Source: DASUGC01 sp035606665 (lineage in GTDB: Bacteria > Acidobacteriota > Vicinamibacteria > Vicinamibacterales > SCN-69-37). From it: a stretch of DNA of 64,000 bases. The stretch covers positions 1 to 64,000 of the forward strand of contig DATNEY010000047.1 in assembly GCA_035606665.1 (NCBI GenBank), written 5' to 3'. Positions 1 through 8,691 of this stretch are shown piece by piece; positions within the stretch are counted from its first letter, which is position 1, and each line of letters begins with the position of its first letter. A program made the position numbers and the translations under genes. The notes beneath the pieces are model-generated. The model ran no database searches, was not told the origin of the DNA, and saw only the letters and a program-made list of their open reading frames with translations.

Positions 1-1397
1 AGGATGTTGAGCGACGGTCCGCCCTCACGCGACGAGGTGACGACCTCGCGCGTATGACGCGAATCGACCGACGTGAAGACCTTCACGAACTCGGGGATGA
101 TCGCGCCCGCGAGCGTGCCGCAGGTAATGATCGTCGACAGCTTCCACCACATCGTCGGATCGGGGAGCACGTCGCGGATCGTCACGTACGACACGAGATA
201 CGTGAGCGCCACGGACACGATCGACGTGACCCAGACGAGCTGCGTGAGCGGATGCTCGTAGTTCATCGCGTCCGCGTTGCCGTAGCGCGCCTTCACCACG
301 GCCTCGTTGCCCAGGTACGAGATGCCGCTCGCGATCACCATCACGACGCGCATCACGAAGATCCACACCAGCAGCGCGACCTGGATCGACGGCTCCTTCA
401 CGGCGAGCAGGATGAACGTGATGAGCGCGACGCCCGTCACGCCGTACGTCTCGAAGCCGTCCGCGCTCGGGCCGACGGAGTCGCCGGCGTTGTCGCCGGT
501 GCAGTCCGCGATGACGCCCGGGTTGCGCGCGTCATCTTCCTTGATCTTGAAGACGATCTTCATGAGGTCCGCGCCGATGTCGGCGATCTTCGTGAAGATG
601 CCGCCGGCAATTCGGAGCGCCGCCGCACCGAGCGACTCGCCGATGGCGAAGCCGATGAAGCAGGGACCCGCGTAGTCGCCGGGAATGAAGAGGAGGATCC
701 CGAGCATGATGATCAGCTCAACGCTGATCAGCAGCATGCCGATGCTCATGCCGGCCTTGAGTGGAATCGCGTAGCAGGGATACGGCTTGCCGCGGAGGCT
801 GGCGAACGCCGTCCGGCTGTTGGCGAAGGTGTTGACCCGGATGCCGAACCACGCGACGCCGTAGCTGCCCGCGATACCGACGAGGCTGAACACCAGGATG
901 ATCGCGACCTTGAACGGCGCCATGCCGTGGGTCACGACGCCCGCGGCGTCTACCGACGGCGCAAGCGCGCCAAAGTAGAAGGCGACGATGGCGCCGATGA
1001 AGAGCCACAGGATCATCAGGAACTTGCCCTGCTGGATCAGGTAGGTCTTGCAGGTCTCGTAGATGAGCTCCGAGATCTCGCGCATCGACTGATGCACGGG
1101 CATGTTCTTGAGCTGGTTGTTAATCGCCAGGCCGAAGATCATGCCGAGGGCGCTGATCAGAATGCCGACGAGCAGCAGCCGGTTGCCCGGGATGCCCATG
1201 AACGACACCGCCGACAGGTCCGGCAGCTTGAGGTTTGCCTCGCCACCACCGTGACTGGTCGTGGTCTGTGACGCACCAGGCTGGCCCTGGGTCTGCGCGA
1301 CAAGCGGCGCCACAGCAAGGACCAACATCGCCACCAGCACCAGCGGGGCGGCACCCAACATCCATCGCTTCGTTTTCGCAAGCATCGTCCGTCTCAT
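1..1397 (-). CDS. hppA: Membrane-bound ion-translocating pyrophosphatase, N-terminal part (cut by window edge)
   Basis: Hydrolyses cytoplasmic pyrophosphate and pumps Na+ and/or H+ across the inner membrane. About 465 codons are visible; the C-terminus lies beyond base 1. Seen: repeated hydrophobic segments and the pyrophosphate/Mg site EDDARNPGVIADCTGDNAGD near residues 285-305, followed by SADGFETYG. From family knowledge this wording is typical of K+-stimulated Na+-type pumps rather than plant-type H+ pumps, but the deciding K/A residue lies outside the window. ATG 1397 and ATG 1385 are both possible starts; GGAGATGAG favours 1385. The N-terminus carries an extra hydrophobic segment and a Gln/Thr/His/Gly-rich linker. 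It is the last visible gene of the tgt-sec cluster. Confidence 0.93.
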   Translation of the reverse strand, partial: MRRTMLAKTKRWMLGAAPLVLVAMLVLAVAPLVAQTQGQPGASQTTTSHGGGEANLKLPDLSAVSFMGIPGNRLLLVGILISALGMIFGLAINNQLKNMPVHQSMREISELIYETCKTYLIQQGKFLMILWLFIGAIVAFYFGALAPSVDAAGVVTHGMAPFKVAIILVFSLVGIAGSYGVAWFGIRVNTFANSRTAFASLRGKPYPCYAIPLKAGMSIGMLLISVELIIMLGILLFIPGDYAGPCFIGFAIGESLGAAALRIAGGIFTKIADIGADLMKIVFKIKEDDARNPGVIADCTGDNAGDSVGPSADGFETYGVTGVALITFILLAVKEPSIQVALLVWIFVMRVVMVIASGISYLGNEAVVKARYGNADAMNYEHPLTQLVWVTSIVSVALTYLVSYVTIRDVLPDPTMWWKLSTIITCGTLAGAIIPEFVKVFTSVDSRHTREVVTSSREGGPSLNI

Positions 1398-1444
1398 CTC
1401 CGTTTGGGCCCCCTGAACAGGGTGGGGCGTCATCAGTAAACGCT

Positions 1445-2053
1445 CTAGTTTACGTTGTCTCCGGCCGTTACGCGCATCCGATCCGGCATGCCCGTCCCAC
1501 CGGTCAGGAAGATCCGAATGCCCTCTTCGACCGTCAGGTCCGGAAAGGAAGCGCGATCCGGCGAGCAGACAACGATGTCGCCTAAATAAAGGTGATTTGT
1601 CGGCACGTAGACGGCGAGCAGGGTCTCTGCGCCGCGCCCGCGGTCTAAAGTGAACTCCTTCGTCAGAAAGCCCAGGACGGCACCACGGCCCTGATCCTCG
1701 ACGAGCACCATACGCTTGAAGCCAAATTCGTTATCCGGTGAGAAGGCGGAGATGAGCTGTTTCACTGGAGCGTAGATCGTGCGAAAGAGCGGCACGTGCT
1801 GGAACAGGTTCTCGCTTCGAGCCAGCAGCCTGCGGCCGATGACGTTCGTCGTGAGCGCGCCGATGGCGAGTATCGCGGCCGCTGTCGCGAGGATGCCGAG
1901 GCCCGGCCAGGGCCTGCCGAACAGTCGCGCTCCAATCGGCCCGGTCAGGCTGTCGGCAAACCGGAAGACCCAAATGAGCGCCACGGCGCTCACCACGAGC
2001 GGCACGGTGACGAAGAAGCCCGCGATGAAGCTCCGGCGCAGCCACTGCAACAT
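1445..2053 (-). CDS. DUF502 family membrane protein
   Basis: About 202 residues from ATG 2053; an in-frame TTG at 2080 would overlap the uppP stop. Two hydrophobic helices occupy roughly residues 5-30 and 50-75, followed by a soluble region containing the DUF502-like stretch VPLFRTIYAPVKQL. The family has no established biochemical role; members are inner-membrane proteins. It lies directly downstream of uppP and upstream of hppA on the same strand, so it is probably co-transcribed. The family call rests on overall pattern recognition of the N-terminal helices and the YxPVKQ-like motif. Confidence 0.8.
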   Translation of the reverse strand: MLQWLRRSFIAGFFVTVPLVVSAVALIWVFRFADSLTGPIGARLFGRPWPGLGILATAAAILAIGALTTNVIGRRLLARSENLFQHVPLFRTIYAPVKQLISAFSPDNEFGFKRMVLVEDQGRGAVLGFLTKEFTLDRGRGAETLLAVYVPTNHLYLGDIVVCSPDRASFPDLTVEEGIRIFLTGGTGMPDRMRVTAGDNVN

Positions 2054-2070
2054 GGATGAACCAGAGGATT

Positions 2071-2868
2071 CTAGAGCCAACCCAGGCCAACGGCGCCAAG
2101 GATCGCGGCCCCAGCCGCAATACGGTACCAGGCGAATGGCGCGAAGCCAGAACGCGACACGTACCGGAGGAAGGGCCGCACGACCAGTGCGGCCGCCACG
2201 AACGCCGTCACCAGACCAACGCCGATCTCAGCGGCATGGGCGCTGGCGAGGTCGTGCCGAATCTCCCAGGCATCGTGCAGGCATGCCGCTGTGAGCGTGG
2301 GCATGGCCAGGTAGAACGACAGTTCCGCCGCTGCCGAGCGCTCCACCCGCAACATGAGGCCGCCGATGATGGTCGCGCCGGATCGAGAGACACCCGGAAT
2401 GAGCGCCAGCGCCTGGCACGCGCCCACAGCCAACGCCCTTCCGAGCGGAATCCGATCGGCGTGAAACACCACCGGAGCCGGCCGCATCCGCTCCACAACG
2501 AGCATGATGAGGCCGCCTACGATGAACGCCCCCGCGATCACCAGTGGACTCTTGTAGAGAGACTTCACCGAATCGGCAAAGTACCAGCCGGCCACCCCCG
2601 CCGGCAGGACCGCGACAACCAGCGCGAGAACGAACCGCCGGGACTCGGGCTTCGACGGGAGCCCCCGCGCCACCTCGAACAGCTTCGCGCGGTACAGCCA
2701 CATCAAAGCGAGGACGGATCCGAACTGGATGATGACCGTGAACGTTCCGGCTGGGTCCTTGAAGCCGAGAATCTGCTCACCGATCCGGAGATGTGCCGTC
2801 GAGGAAACCGGCAGGAACTCTGTCAGTCCCTGCACGGCGCCGAGCAGAGCCGCGGCAAGTAGGTCCAC
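2071..2868 (-). CDS. uppP: Undecaprenyl-diphosphatase UppP/BacA
   Basis: Integral membrane phosphatase that dephosphorylates undecaprenyl pyrophosphate to recycle the lipid carrier for peptidoglycan and surface polysaccharides. 265 residues from GTG 2868, the usual family length. Seen: the N-terminal motif QGLTEFLPVSSTAHL (residues 14-28) and the second conserved segment PGVSRSGATI, which together form the active site, plus multiple hydrophobic helices. It follows secF by 15 nt and overlaps the possible TTG start of the DUF502 gene. Bacitracin resistance is a known secondary effect of this family. Confidence 0.95.
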   Translation of the reverse strand: MDLLAAALLGAVQGLTEFLPVSSTAHLRIGEQILGFKDPAGTFTVIIQFGSVLALMWLYRAKLFEVARGLPSKPESRRFVLALVVAVLPAGVAGWYFADSVKSLYKSPLVIAGAFIVGGLIMLVVERMRPAPVVFHADRIPLGRALAVGACQALALIPGVSRSGATIIGGLMLRVERSAAAELSFYLAMPTLTAACLHDAWEIRHDLASAHAAEIGVGLVTAFVAAALVVRPFLRYVSRSGFAPFAWYRIAAGAAILGAVGLGWL

Positions 2869-2883
2869 GGCTGGTCGAAACGC

Positions 2884-3816
2884 CTACGCGCGCTTCGGGG
2901 TCCGCGCCGCGGTGGCCGGCCCTTCGGCCTGTTTCGGGCTCAGGATGATCGCAATCGCCGAAGCAATGAAGATCGTCGAATACGTGCCCGCGATGATTCC
3001 GACGAGCAACGTGAATGCGAGCCCCTCGAGGACTTCCCCGCCGAACAGGTAGAGCGCCACGACAGACAGGAACGTCGTGCCGGCGGTGATGATCGTCCGG
3101 GACAACGTCTGGTTGACGCTGCGGTTGACGACCGCCTCGAGCGGTTCGCGTTTCGCCAGCCGCTGGTTCTCGCGCACGCGGTCGAAGATGACGATCGTGT
3201 CGTTGACCGAGTAACCGGTGATCGTCAGGAGCGCCGCGACGACGTTCAGTGAGATGTCATAGCCAAACCAGGTCAGGAAGACCAGCGTGACCAGGACGTC
3301 GTGGAATGTCGCCACGATGGCGCCGACGGCGAACGTGAGACGGAACCGGAACCAGATGTAGAGCAGGATGCCGCCGAGCGACGACACCGTGGCCCAGAGG
3401 CCCTTGGACCGCAGATCCTCGCCGATGACGGGGCCGACGATTTCCTTGCTCTGAACCGTGAAGTTCCCGACGTTGGCGGCCTTGAGGGCCGCCTCGACCT
3501 GCGCGGCCTGTGCGTCGGCATTGGTCTGGTCGCCCGAGAGCGGCAGCCGGACGAGGATTTCGTTGTCGCCAGGCGCGCCGTACGTCTGCACCACGGAATT
3601 GCCGGGATCGGGCAGCGCGCTCCGCACCACCGAGTCCACGGTCGGCTTCTCGAACTTGAGCCGGAGGACCGTGCCGCCGGAGAAGTCGACGCCGAGCGGA
3701 AGGCCGCCGCGGGAGACGATGGTGAAGACGCCGGCGCCGATGATGGCCACCGAGAGCGCCAGCGCCTGCCAGCGCCACTTCAGGAAGTTGACGTTCGGAT
3801 TGTCAAAAATATGCAT
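2884..3816 (-). CDS. secF: Protein translocase subunit SecF
   Basis: Inner-membrane partner of SecD in the SecDF-YajC complex, which uses ion motive force to aid late steps of Sec export. 310 residues. Seen: a first membrane helix near residues 17-35, the periplasmic region beginning GVDFSGGTVLRL, then a C-terminal bundle containing YSVNDTIVIFDRVREN, a SecF hallmark. Starts at ATG 3816, 21 nt after secD. Gene order tgt-yajC-secD-secF is the classic bacterial arrangement. Confidence 0.96.
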   Translation of the reverse strand: MHIFDNPNVNFLKWRWQALALSVAIIGAGVFTIVSRGGLPLGVDFSGGTVLRLKFEKPTVDSVVRSALPDPGNSVVQTYGAPGDNEILVRLPLSGDQTNADAQAAQVEAALKAANVGNFTVQSKEIVGPVIGEDLRSKGLWATVSSLGGILLYIWFRFRLTFAVGAIVATFHDVLVTLVFLTWFGYDISLNVVAALLTITGYSVNDTIVIFDRVRENQRLAKREPLEAVVNRSVNQTLSRTIITAGTTFLSVVALYLFGGEVLEGLAFTLLVGIIAGTYSTIFIASAIAIILSPKQAEGPATAARTPKRA

Positions 3817-3837
3817 GAGATTTCCGGGCCCCCGCGA

Positions 3838-5406
<1,569 letters not shown>

Positions 5407-5409
5407 GAA

Positions 5410-5757
5410 CTACATCCCGCCGGCGCTGTCCTGCTGGACGACCGGATCCTGACCCTGGTAACCGCCCACGGCGGCCCGGGCCACTTCAATATTCACCTTG
5501 TCCGCGATGCGGAGCTGTACCGAGGCGTCCTTGACCCTGACGACCTCGCCGAAGATCCCGCCCGTCGTAATGACCTTGTCACCGACCTTGAGGGCCGACT
5601 GAAACTCCTGCACCTTCTTCTGGCGCTTGCGTGTGGGCATGAGCACCAGGAGATAGAAGATGAGCAGCATCATCGCGAACGGGAAGAGCTGCAACCAGAT
5701 GTTCTGTGCCGGCGCGGCTTGAGCCACGACGAACACGTGCGACAGTGCGTTCATCAT
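5410..5757 (-). CDS. yajC: Preprotein translocase subunit YajC
   Basis: Small inner-membrane accessory subunit of the SecDF complex. 115 residues. One membrane helix spans about residues 23-42 (FAMMLLIFYLLVLMPTRKRQ), followed by the basic cytoplasmic segment and the conserved core LKVGDKVITTGGIFGEVV. Two ATGs, at 5757 and 5754, are possible. A Gln/Asp-rich tail ends the protein. It lies between tgt and secD on the same strand, as in many bacteria. Confidence 0.95.
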   Translation of the reverse strand: MMNALSHVFVVAQAAPAQNIWLQLFPFAMMLLIFYLLVLMPTRKRQKKVQEFQSALKVGDKVITTGGIFGEVVRVKDASVQLRIADKVNIEVARAAVGGYQGQDPVVQQDSAGGM

Positions 5758-5814
5758 TTCTTAATCTTCGTGACCGTCTTAATGACCGCCGGTTTCGCTC
5801 TGATTCCGGGCCCC

Positions 5815-6975
5815 TCAGTCCGACGAGGGCCGGGTGTAGGTGTCCAGGAACCTTTGTCTGAACTCGCCGAAGCGTCCGAACTCAATAGCCTTTCTGATCC
5901 CCCGCATGGTGTCAAGGTAGAAGTGCAGATTATGCACCGTGTTAAGGGCGGCTGCCGACATCTCCCCCGCCATGTAGAGGTGCCGCAGGTACGCCCGTGA
6001 ATGGCGCCGGCAGGTCGCGCACTCGCACTCGGGATCGGGCGGACTCGTGTCCTCCGCGTACCGGGAGTTCTTGATGGAAATGGGGCCGCGCCTGGTGAAC
6101 AGCTGGCCGTTCCTCGCGTTCCGGGTGGGCAGGACACAGTCGAACATGTCGATCCCCCGGGCGACGCACTCGACGAGGTCGTTCGGCATGCCGACCCCCA
6201 TCAGGTATCGGGGCGCCGACCGTGGAAGCTGCGCCGCGGTATGGCCGGCCAGGTCATACATGACGTCGCTCGGCTCACCTACGGACAGCCCGCCGATTGC
6301 ATACCCCTCGAAGCCGACCGCAACGGTCCCGGCGACGCTCTCATCCCGGAGGTCCTTGAACGTGGCGCCCTGGACGATCCCGAACTGGGCCTGACCGGGC
6401 GTCGGTCGCGGGACGTCCGGCGCGCGGCCCGACGACAGCGCCTCGAACCGGTCGCGTCCGCGTCGAGCCCATCGCAGCGTTCGCCGCATCGCGGCGTCGG
6501 CGTCCTCGCGCGTCACCGGCCACTTCACGCACTCGTCGAACACCATCGCGATGTCGGACCCGAGCCGCGATTGGATGTCCGCCGCGGACTCCGGCGAGAG
6601 CGAACACTCACTGCCGTCGAGGTGGGACTGAAAGACGACGCGCTCTTCGCTGACGGTGCGGCGGCCGGCAAGGCTGAAGACCTGGAAGCCGCCGGAGTCG
6701 GTCAGGATCGGACGCGACCACCCATTGAACGTATGCAGGCCGCCGACCCGGGCAATCAGATCGTCGCCCGGGCGCAGGTGCAGGTGGTATGTGTTGCCGA
6801 GGATGATCTCCGCATCGAGCGCGGCAACGTGATCGATCGTCACGCCCTTCACCGCGCCTTGCGTCCCCACCGGCATGAACGCAGGTGTCTCGACCGTGCC
6901 GTGCGCGAGCGTCAGGCGGCCGCGACGCGCGCCGCCGCTCTCGCTGAGGAGTTCGAAACCGAACCTCGCGCTCAC
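5815..6975 (-). CDS. tgt: Queuine/preQ1 tRNA-guanine transglycosylase
   Basis: Exchanges guanine-34 of GUN-anticodon tRNAs for preQ1 in queuosine synthesis. 386 residues from GTG 6975, chosen because it gives the family-typical N-terminus and lies 7 nt after a TAnnnT hexamer; an upstream open frame to 7122 reads into ddl control DNA. Seen: GNTYHLHLRPG, DSGGFQVFSL (substrate pocket), GGLSVGE and the zinc-site cysteines in CECATC near the C-terminus. It heads the minus-strand sec cluster and is divergent from ddl. Confidence 0.96.
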   Translation of the reverse strand: MSARFGFELLSESGGARRGRLTLAHGTVETPAFMPVGTQGAVKGVTIDHVAALDAEIILGNTYHLHLRPGDDLIARVGGLHTFNGWSRPILTDSGGFQVFSLAGRRTVSEERVVFQSHLDGSECSLSPESAADIQSRLGSDIAMVFDECVKWPVTREDADAAMRRTLRWARRGRDRFEALSSGRAPDVPRPTPGQAQFGIVQGATFKDLRDESVAGTVAVGFEGYAIGGLSVGEPSDVMYDLAGHTAAQLPRSAPRYLMGVGMPNDLVECVARGIDMFDCVLPTRNARNGQLFTRRGPISIKNSRYAEDTSPPDPECECATCRRHSRAYLRHLYMAGEMSAAALNTVHNLHFYLDTMRGIRKAIEFGRFGEFRQRFLDTYTRPSSD

Positions 6976-6982
6976 GACGGTT

Positions 6983-6988
6983 AGCCTA
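6983..6988 (-). promoter_or_regulatory. Putative -10 element for tgt (leaderless layout)
   Basis: Read on the minus strand this is TAGGCT, ending 7 nt before the GTG start of tgt. No Shine-Dalgarno lies between them. A transcript starting at the GTG itself would be leaderless. No convincing -35 is visible. Confidence 0.4.
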
Positions 6989-7062
6989 TACCGCCGCCGC
7001 TTGACTTGACGTGGTATCGAGGGCCGGACGCGCCCACCACGCCAAGCCAAGTGAGCGCGGAC

Positions 7063-7068
7063 TATAAT
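7063..7068 (+). promoter_or_regulatory. Putative -10 element (TATAAT) for ddl
   Basis: A perfect TATAAT hexamer lies in the tgt-ddl divergent region, 46 nt before the chosen ddl start. No good -35 is seen at 16-18 nt. It argues against using the overlapping ATG at 7067 as the start codon. Confidence 0.45.
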
Positions 7069-7114
7069 GACTCGCGTTCCAGCCCGGCAATTCCGCGCCG
7101 TGGCACGAGTCACC

Positions 7115-8278
7115 ATGGCCACTCACTCGTCGTCCACTCCTGCGAAGCGCCTGCGCGTTGCCGTTCTCTATGGCGGGCGATCGGGCGAGCACGAAGTCTC
7201 GCTCGCGTCGGCAGCCGCGGTCTTTGCGAATCTGGATCGATCGCGGTACGAGCCCATCGCCATCCGACTCGAGAAGGACGGACGATGGGTCCTGGCGGAC
7301 CGACCGCCGTCCGCGGCATCCGCAGCAGAAGTAATCGAGCAGTCACGTCACGAGACCGGCCGGCTTCGCAGCGGCCGCGAGGTGCTCGTCCCGGCGAAGC
7401 CCGGGACGGACACGCTGATGGTGCTCGATAAGAGGCAGAGCGAAGAAAGCGACGCGATCGTTTCCCTCACGGGCCTCGCCGTTGACGTGGTCTTCCCCGT
7501 CCTGCACGGTCCGTACGGCGAAGACGGCACGGTGCAGGGCCTGCTCGAACTGGCCAATGTGCCCTACGTGGGCTGCGGGGTGCTCGCGTCTGCCGTCGGT
7601 ATGGACAAGCTCGTGATGAAGACGGTCTTCTCCGCCAGCGGCCTCCGGGTGCCCGATTGGGTCGCGGTGTCCCGTGCGGAATGGCGCGAAAACCCGGCCG
7701 AAATCACGCGCCGGGTCGAGCGCGACCTGTCTTATCCGTTGTTCGTGAAACCGGCCAATCTGGGCTCCAGCCTGGGCATCAGCAAGGTAGCCGGGCGCGG
7801 CACTCTTGCGGCCGCCATCGATGAAGCCGCCCGATACGACCGGCGCATCGTCGTCGAACGCGCGGTGCCGGAGGCCAGGGAGATCGAGTGTGCGGTGCTT
7901 GGCAACGATGCCCCGAGCGCGTCGGTGCCCGGCGAGATCATTCCGTCACGCGAGTTCTACGACTACGAGGCCAAGTACATCGACGGCATGTCGCGCCTCG
8001 AGATTCCGGCGCGCCTCGATGACGGTGTGGCTGATCAGGTGAAGACGCTCGCCATCGCCGCATTCAAGGCGATCGACGGCGCGGGCCTCGCGCGCGTCGA
8101 CTTCCTCCTCAGCCGCAGCTCAGGCGAGTTGTTCGTGAACGAGATCAACACGATGCCCGGTTTCACGACCATCAGCATGTATTCGAAGCTGTGGGCGGCG
8201 AGCGGTGTGGACTATCCGACGCTCGTCGATCGACTCATCGCGCTGGCGATCGAACGCCAGCACGAGCGACAGAAGTGA
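7115..8278 (+). CDS. ddl: D-alanine--D-alanine ligase
   Basis: Cytoplasmic ATP-grasp ligase making D-Ala-D-Ala for peptidoglycan precursors. 387 residues from ATG 7115; GTG 7100 and ATG 7067 are also in frame, but 7067 overlaps a TATAAT box. Seen: LYGGRSGEHEVSL (residues 18-30), the central ATP-grasp domain with LFVKPANLGSSLGISKV, and the C-terminal metal/ligand motif FVNEINTMPGFT. Slightly longer than E. coli Ddl because of an insert around residues 75-125. It is monocistronic as far as can be seen. Confidence 0.95.
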   Translation: MATHSSSTPAKRLRVAVLYGGRSGEHEVSLASAAAVFANLDRSRYEPIAIRLEKDGRWVLADRPPSAASAAEVIEQSRHETGRLRSGREVLVPAKPGTDTLMVLDKRQSEESDAIVSLTGLAVDVVFPVLHGPYGEDGTVQGLLELANVPYVGCGVLASAVGMDKLVMKTVFSASGLRVPDWVAVSRAEWRENPAEITRRVERDLSYPLFVKPANLGSSLGISKVAGRGTLAAAIDEAARYDRRIVVERAVPEAREIECAVLGNDAPSASVPGEIIPSREFYDYEAKYIDGMSRLEIPARLDDGVADQVKTLAIAAFKAIDGAGLARVDFLLSRSSGELFVNEINTMPGFTTISMYSKLWAASGVDYPTLVDRLIALAIERQHERQK

Positions 8279-8288
8279 AAGTTTCTCC

Positions 8289-8316
8289 TTGACTCTGCTT
8301 TTTTCTCACGCATAAT
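8289..8316 (+). promoter_or_regulatory. Strong sigma-70 type promoter
   Basis: TTGACT at 8289-8294, a 16-bp spacer and CATAAT at 8311-8316 form the best -35/-10 pair in the window. Transcription would start near 8323 and run through the leader and small ORF to the terminator at 8641. Confidence 0.7.
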
Positions 8317-8322
8317 CTACAT

Positions 8323-8562
8323 CTTGCGTGGAACGAACCAGTTCACTCTACCTATTGGGTGCAACCGGAACGGGCCGCGCTTTTTTTTTGCTCGAAAGTC
8401 CCGGAAGTGATCGAAGCGTCGGACGCGCGCCAAGCGACCCGGTGACGTCCGCGACGAAGCGAAGGCGCTGCGCGTGCAGGCAGGGCGTGCCGGTTGGCAC
8501 CGATGCTGCGGCGCAGTAGGGCCGCGCGAACGACAAACCACGCCGAAGGGAGGGACAACACA
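8323..8562 (+). other. Long structured 5' leader or small-RNA body
   Basis: This 240-nt stretch between a strong promoter and a 17-codon ORF holds no convincing longer gene. Seen: a T9 run at 8381-8389; a stem pairing GGACG 8421-8425 with CGTCC 8446-8450, with an inner CGCC/GGTG pairing; GTGCC/GGCAC at 8487-8500 with a GGTT tetraloop; and CTGC/GCAG at 8506-8516. It could be an untranslated regulatory leader, or the whole 8323-8670 transcript could be a small RNA. I do not recognise an Rfam family. Confidence 0.4.
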
Positions 8563-8616
8563 ATGGCGAAGAAAGCAGCCAAGGGCGGCAAGAAGAAGGG
8601 CGGCAAGAAGCGCTAA
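8563..8616 (+). CDS. 17-residue Lys/Gly-rich basic peptide
   Basis: ATG-initiated ORF encoding MAKKAAKGGKKKGGKKR, with nine Lys and one Arg among 17 residues. GGGAGGGA lies about 8 nt before the ATG, a strong ribosome binding site. The ORF sits between a promoter at 8289 and a perfect terminator at 8641, so it is very likely transcribed. Composition resembles Lys-rich tails of histone-like or nucleoid proteins, which suggests nucleic-acid binding, but that is inference. Function unknown; it could also be the translated part of a dual-function RNA. Confidence 0.65.
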   Translation: MAKKAAKGGKKKGGKKR

Positions 8617-8640
8617 GCCACCTCGCCCAGAAATAAAGAA

Positions 8641-8670
8641 AAGGGGGCGTTCATTCGCCCCCTTTTTTTC
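8641..8670 (+). terminator. Rho-independent terminator of the small-ORF transcript
   Basis: AAGGGGGCG 8641-8649, loop TTCATT, CGCCCCCTT 8656-8664, then a T-run. Nine perfect base pairs followed by a U-tract. The A-rich left flank (8630-8640) may also pair with the T-run, so it could serve the convergent gene ending at 8692. Confidence 0.9.
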
Positions 8671-8691
8671 TTGTACGGTTCGACTGGTTGT

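Noticed and set aside
54..1271. 405-codon plus-strand frame opposite hppA
   Set aside because: Low-complexity Arg/Asp/His composition; the minus strand encodes a recognisable pyrophosphatase with its substrate signature.
8328..8519. 63-codon GTG-start frame in the leader of the small transcript
   Set aside because: No ribosome binding site, contains the T9 run as FFLL codons, and its composition is unlike neighbouring genes. The leader is better read as untranslated RNA.
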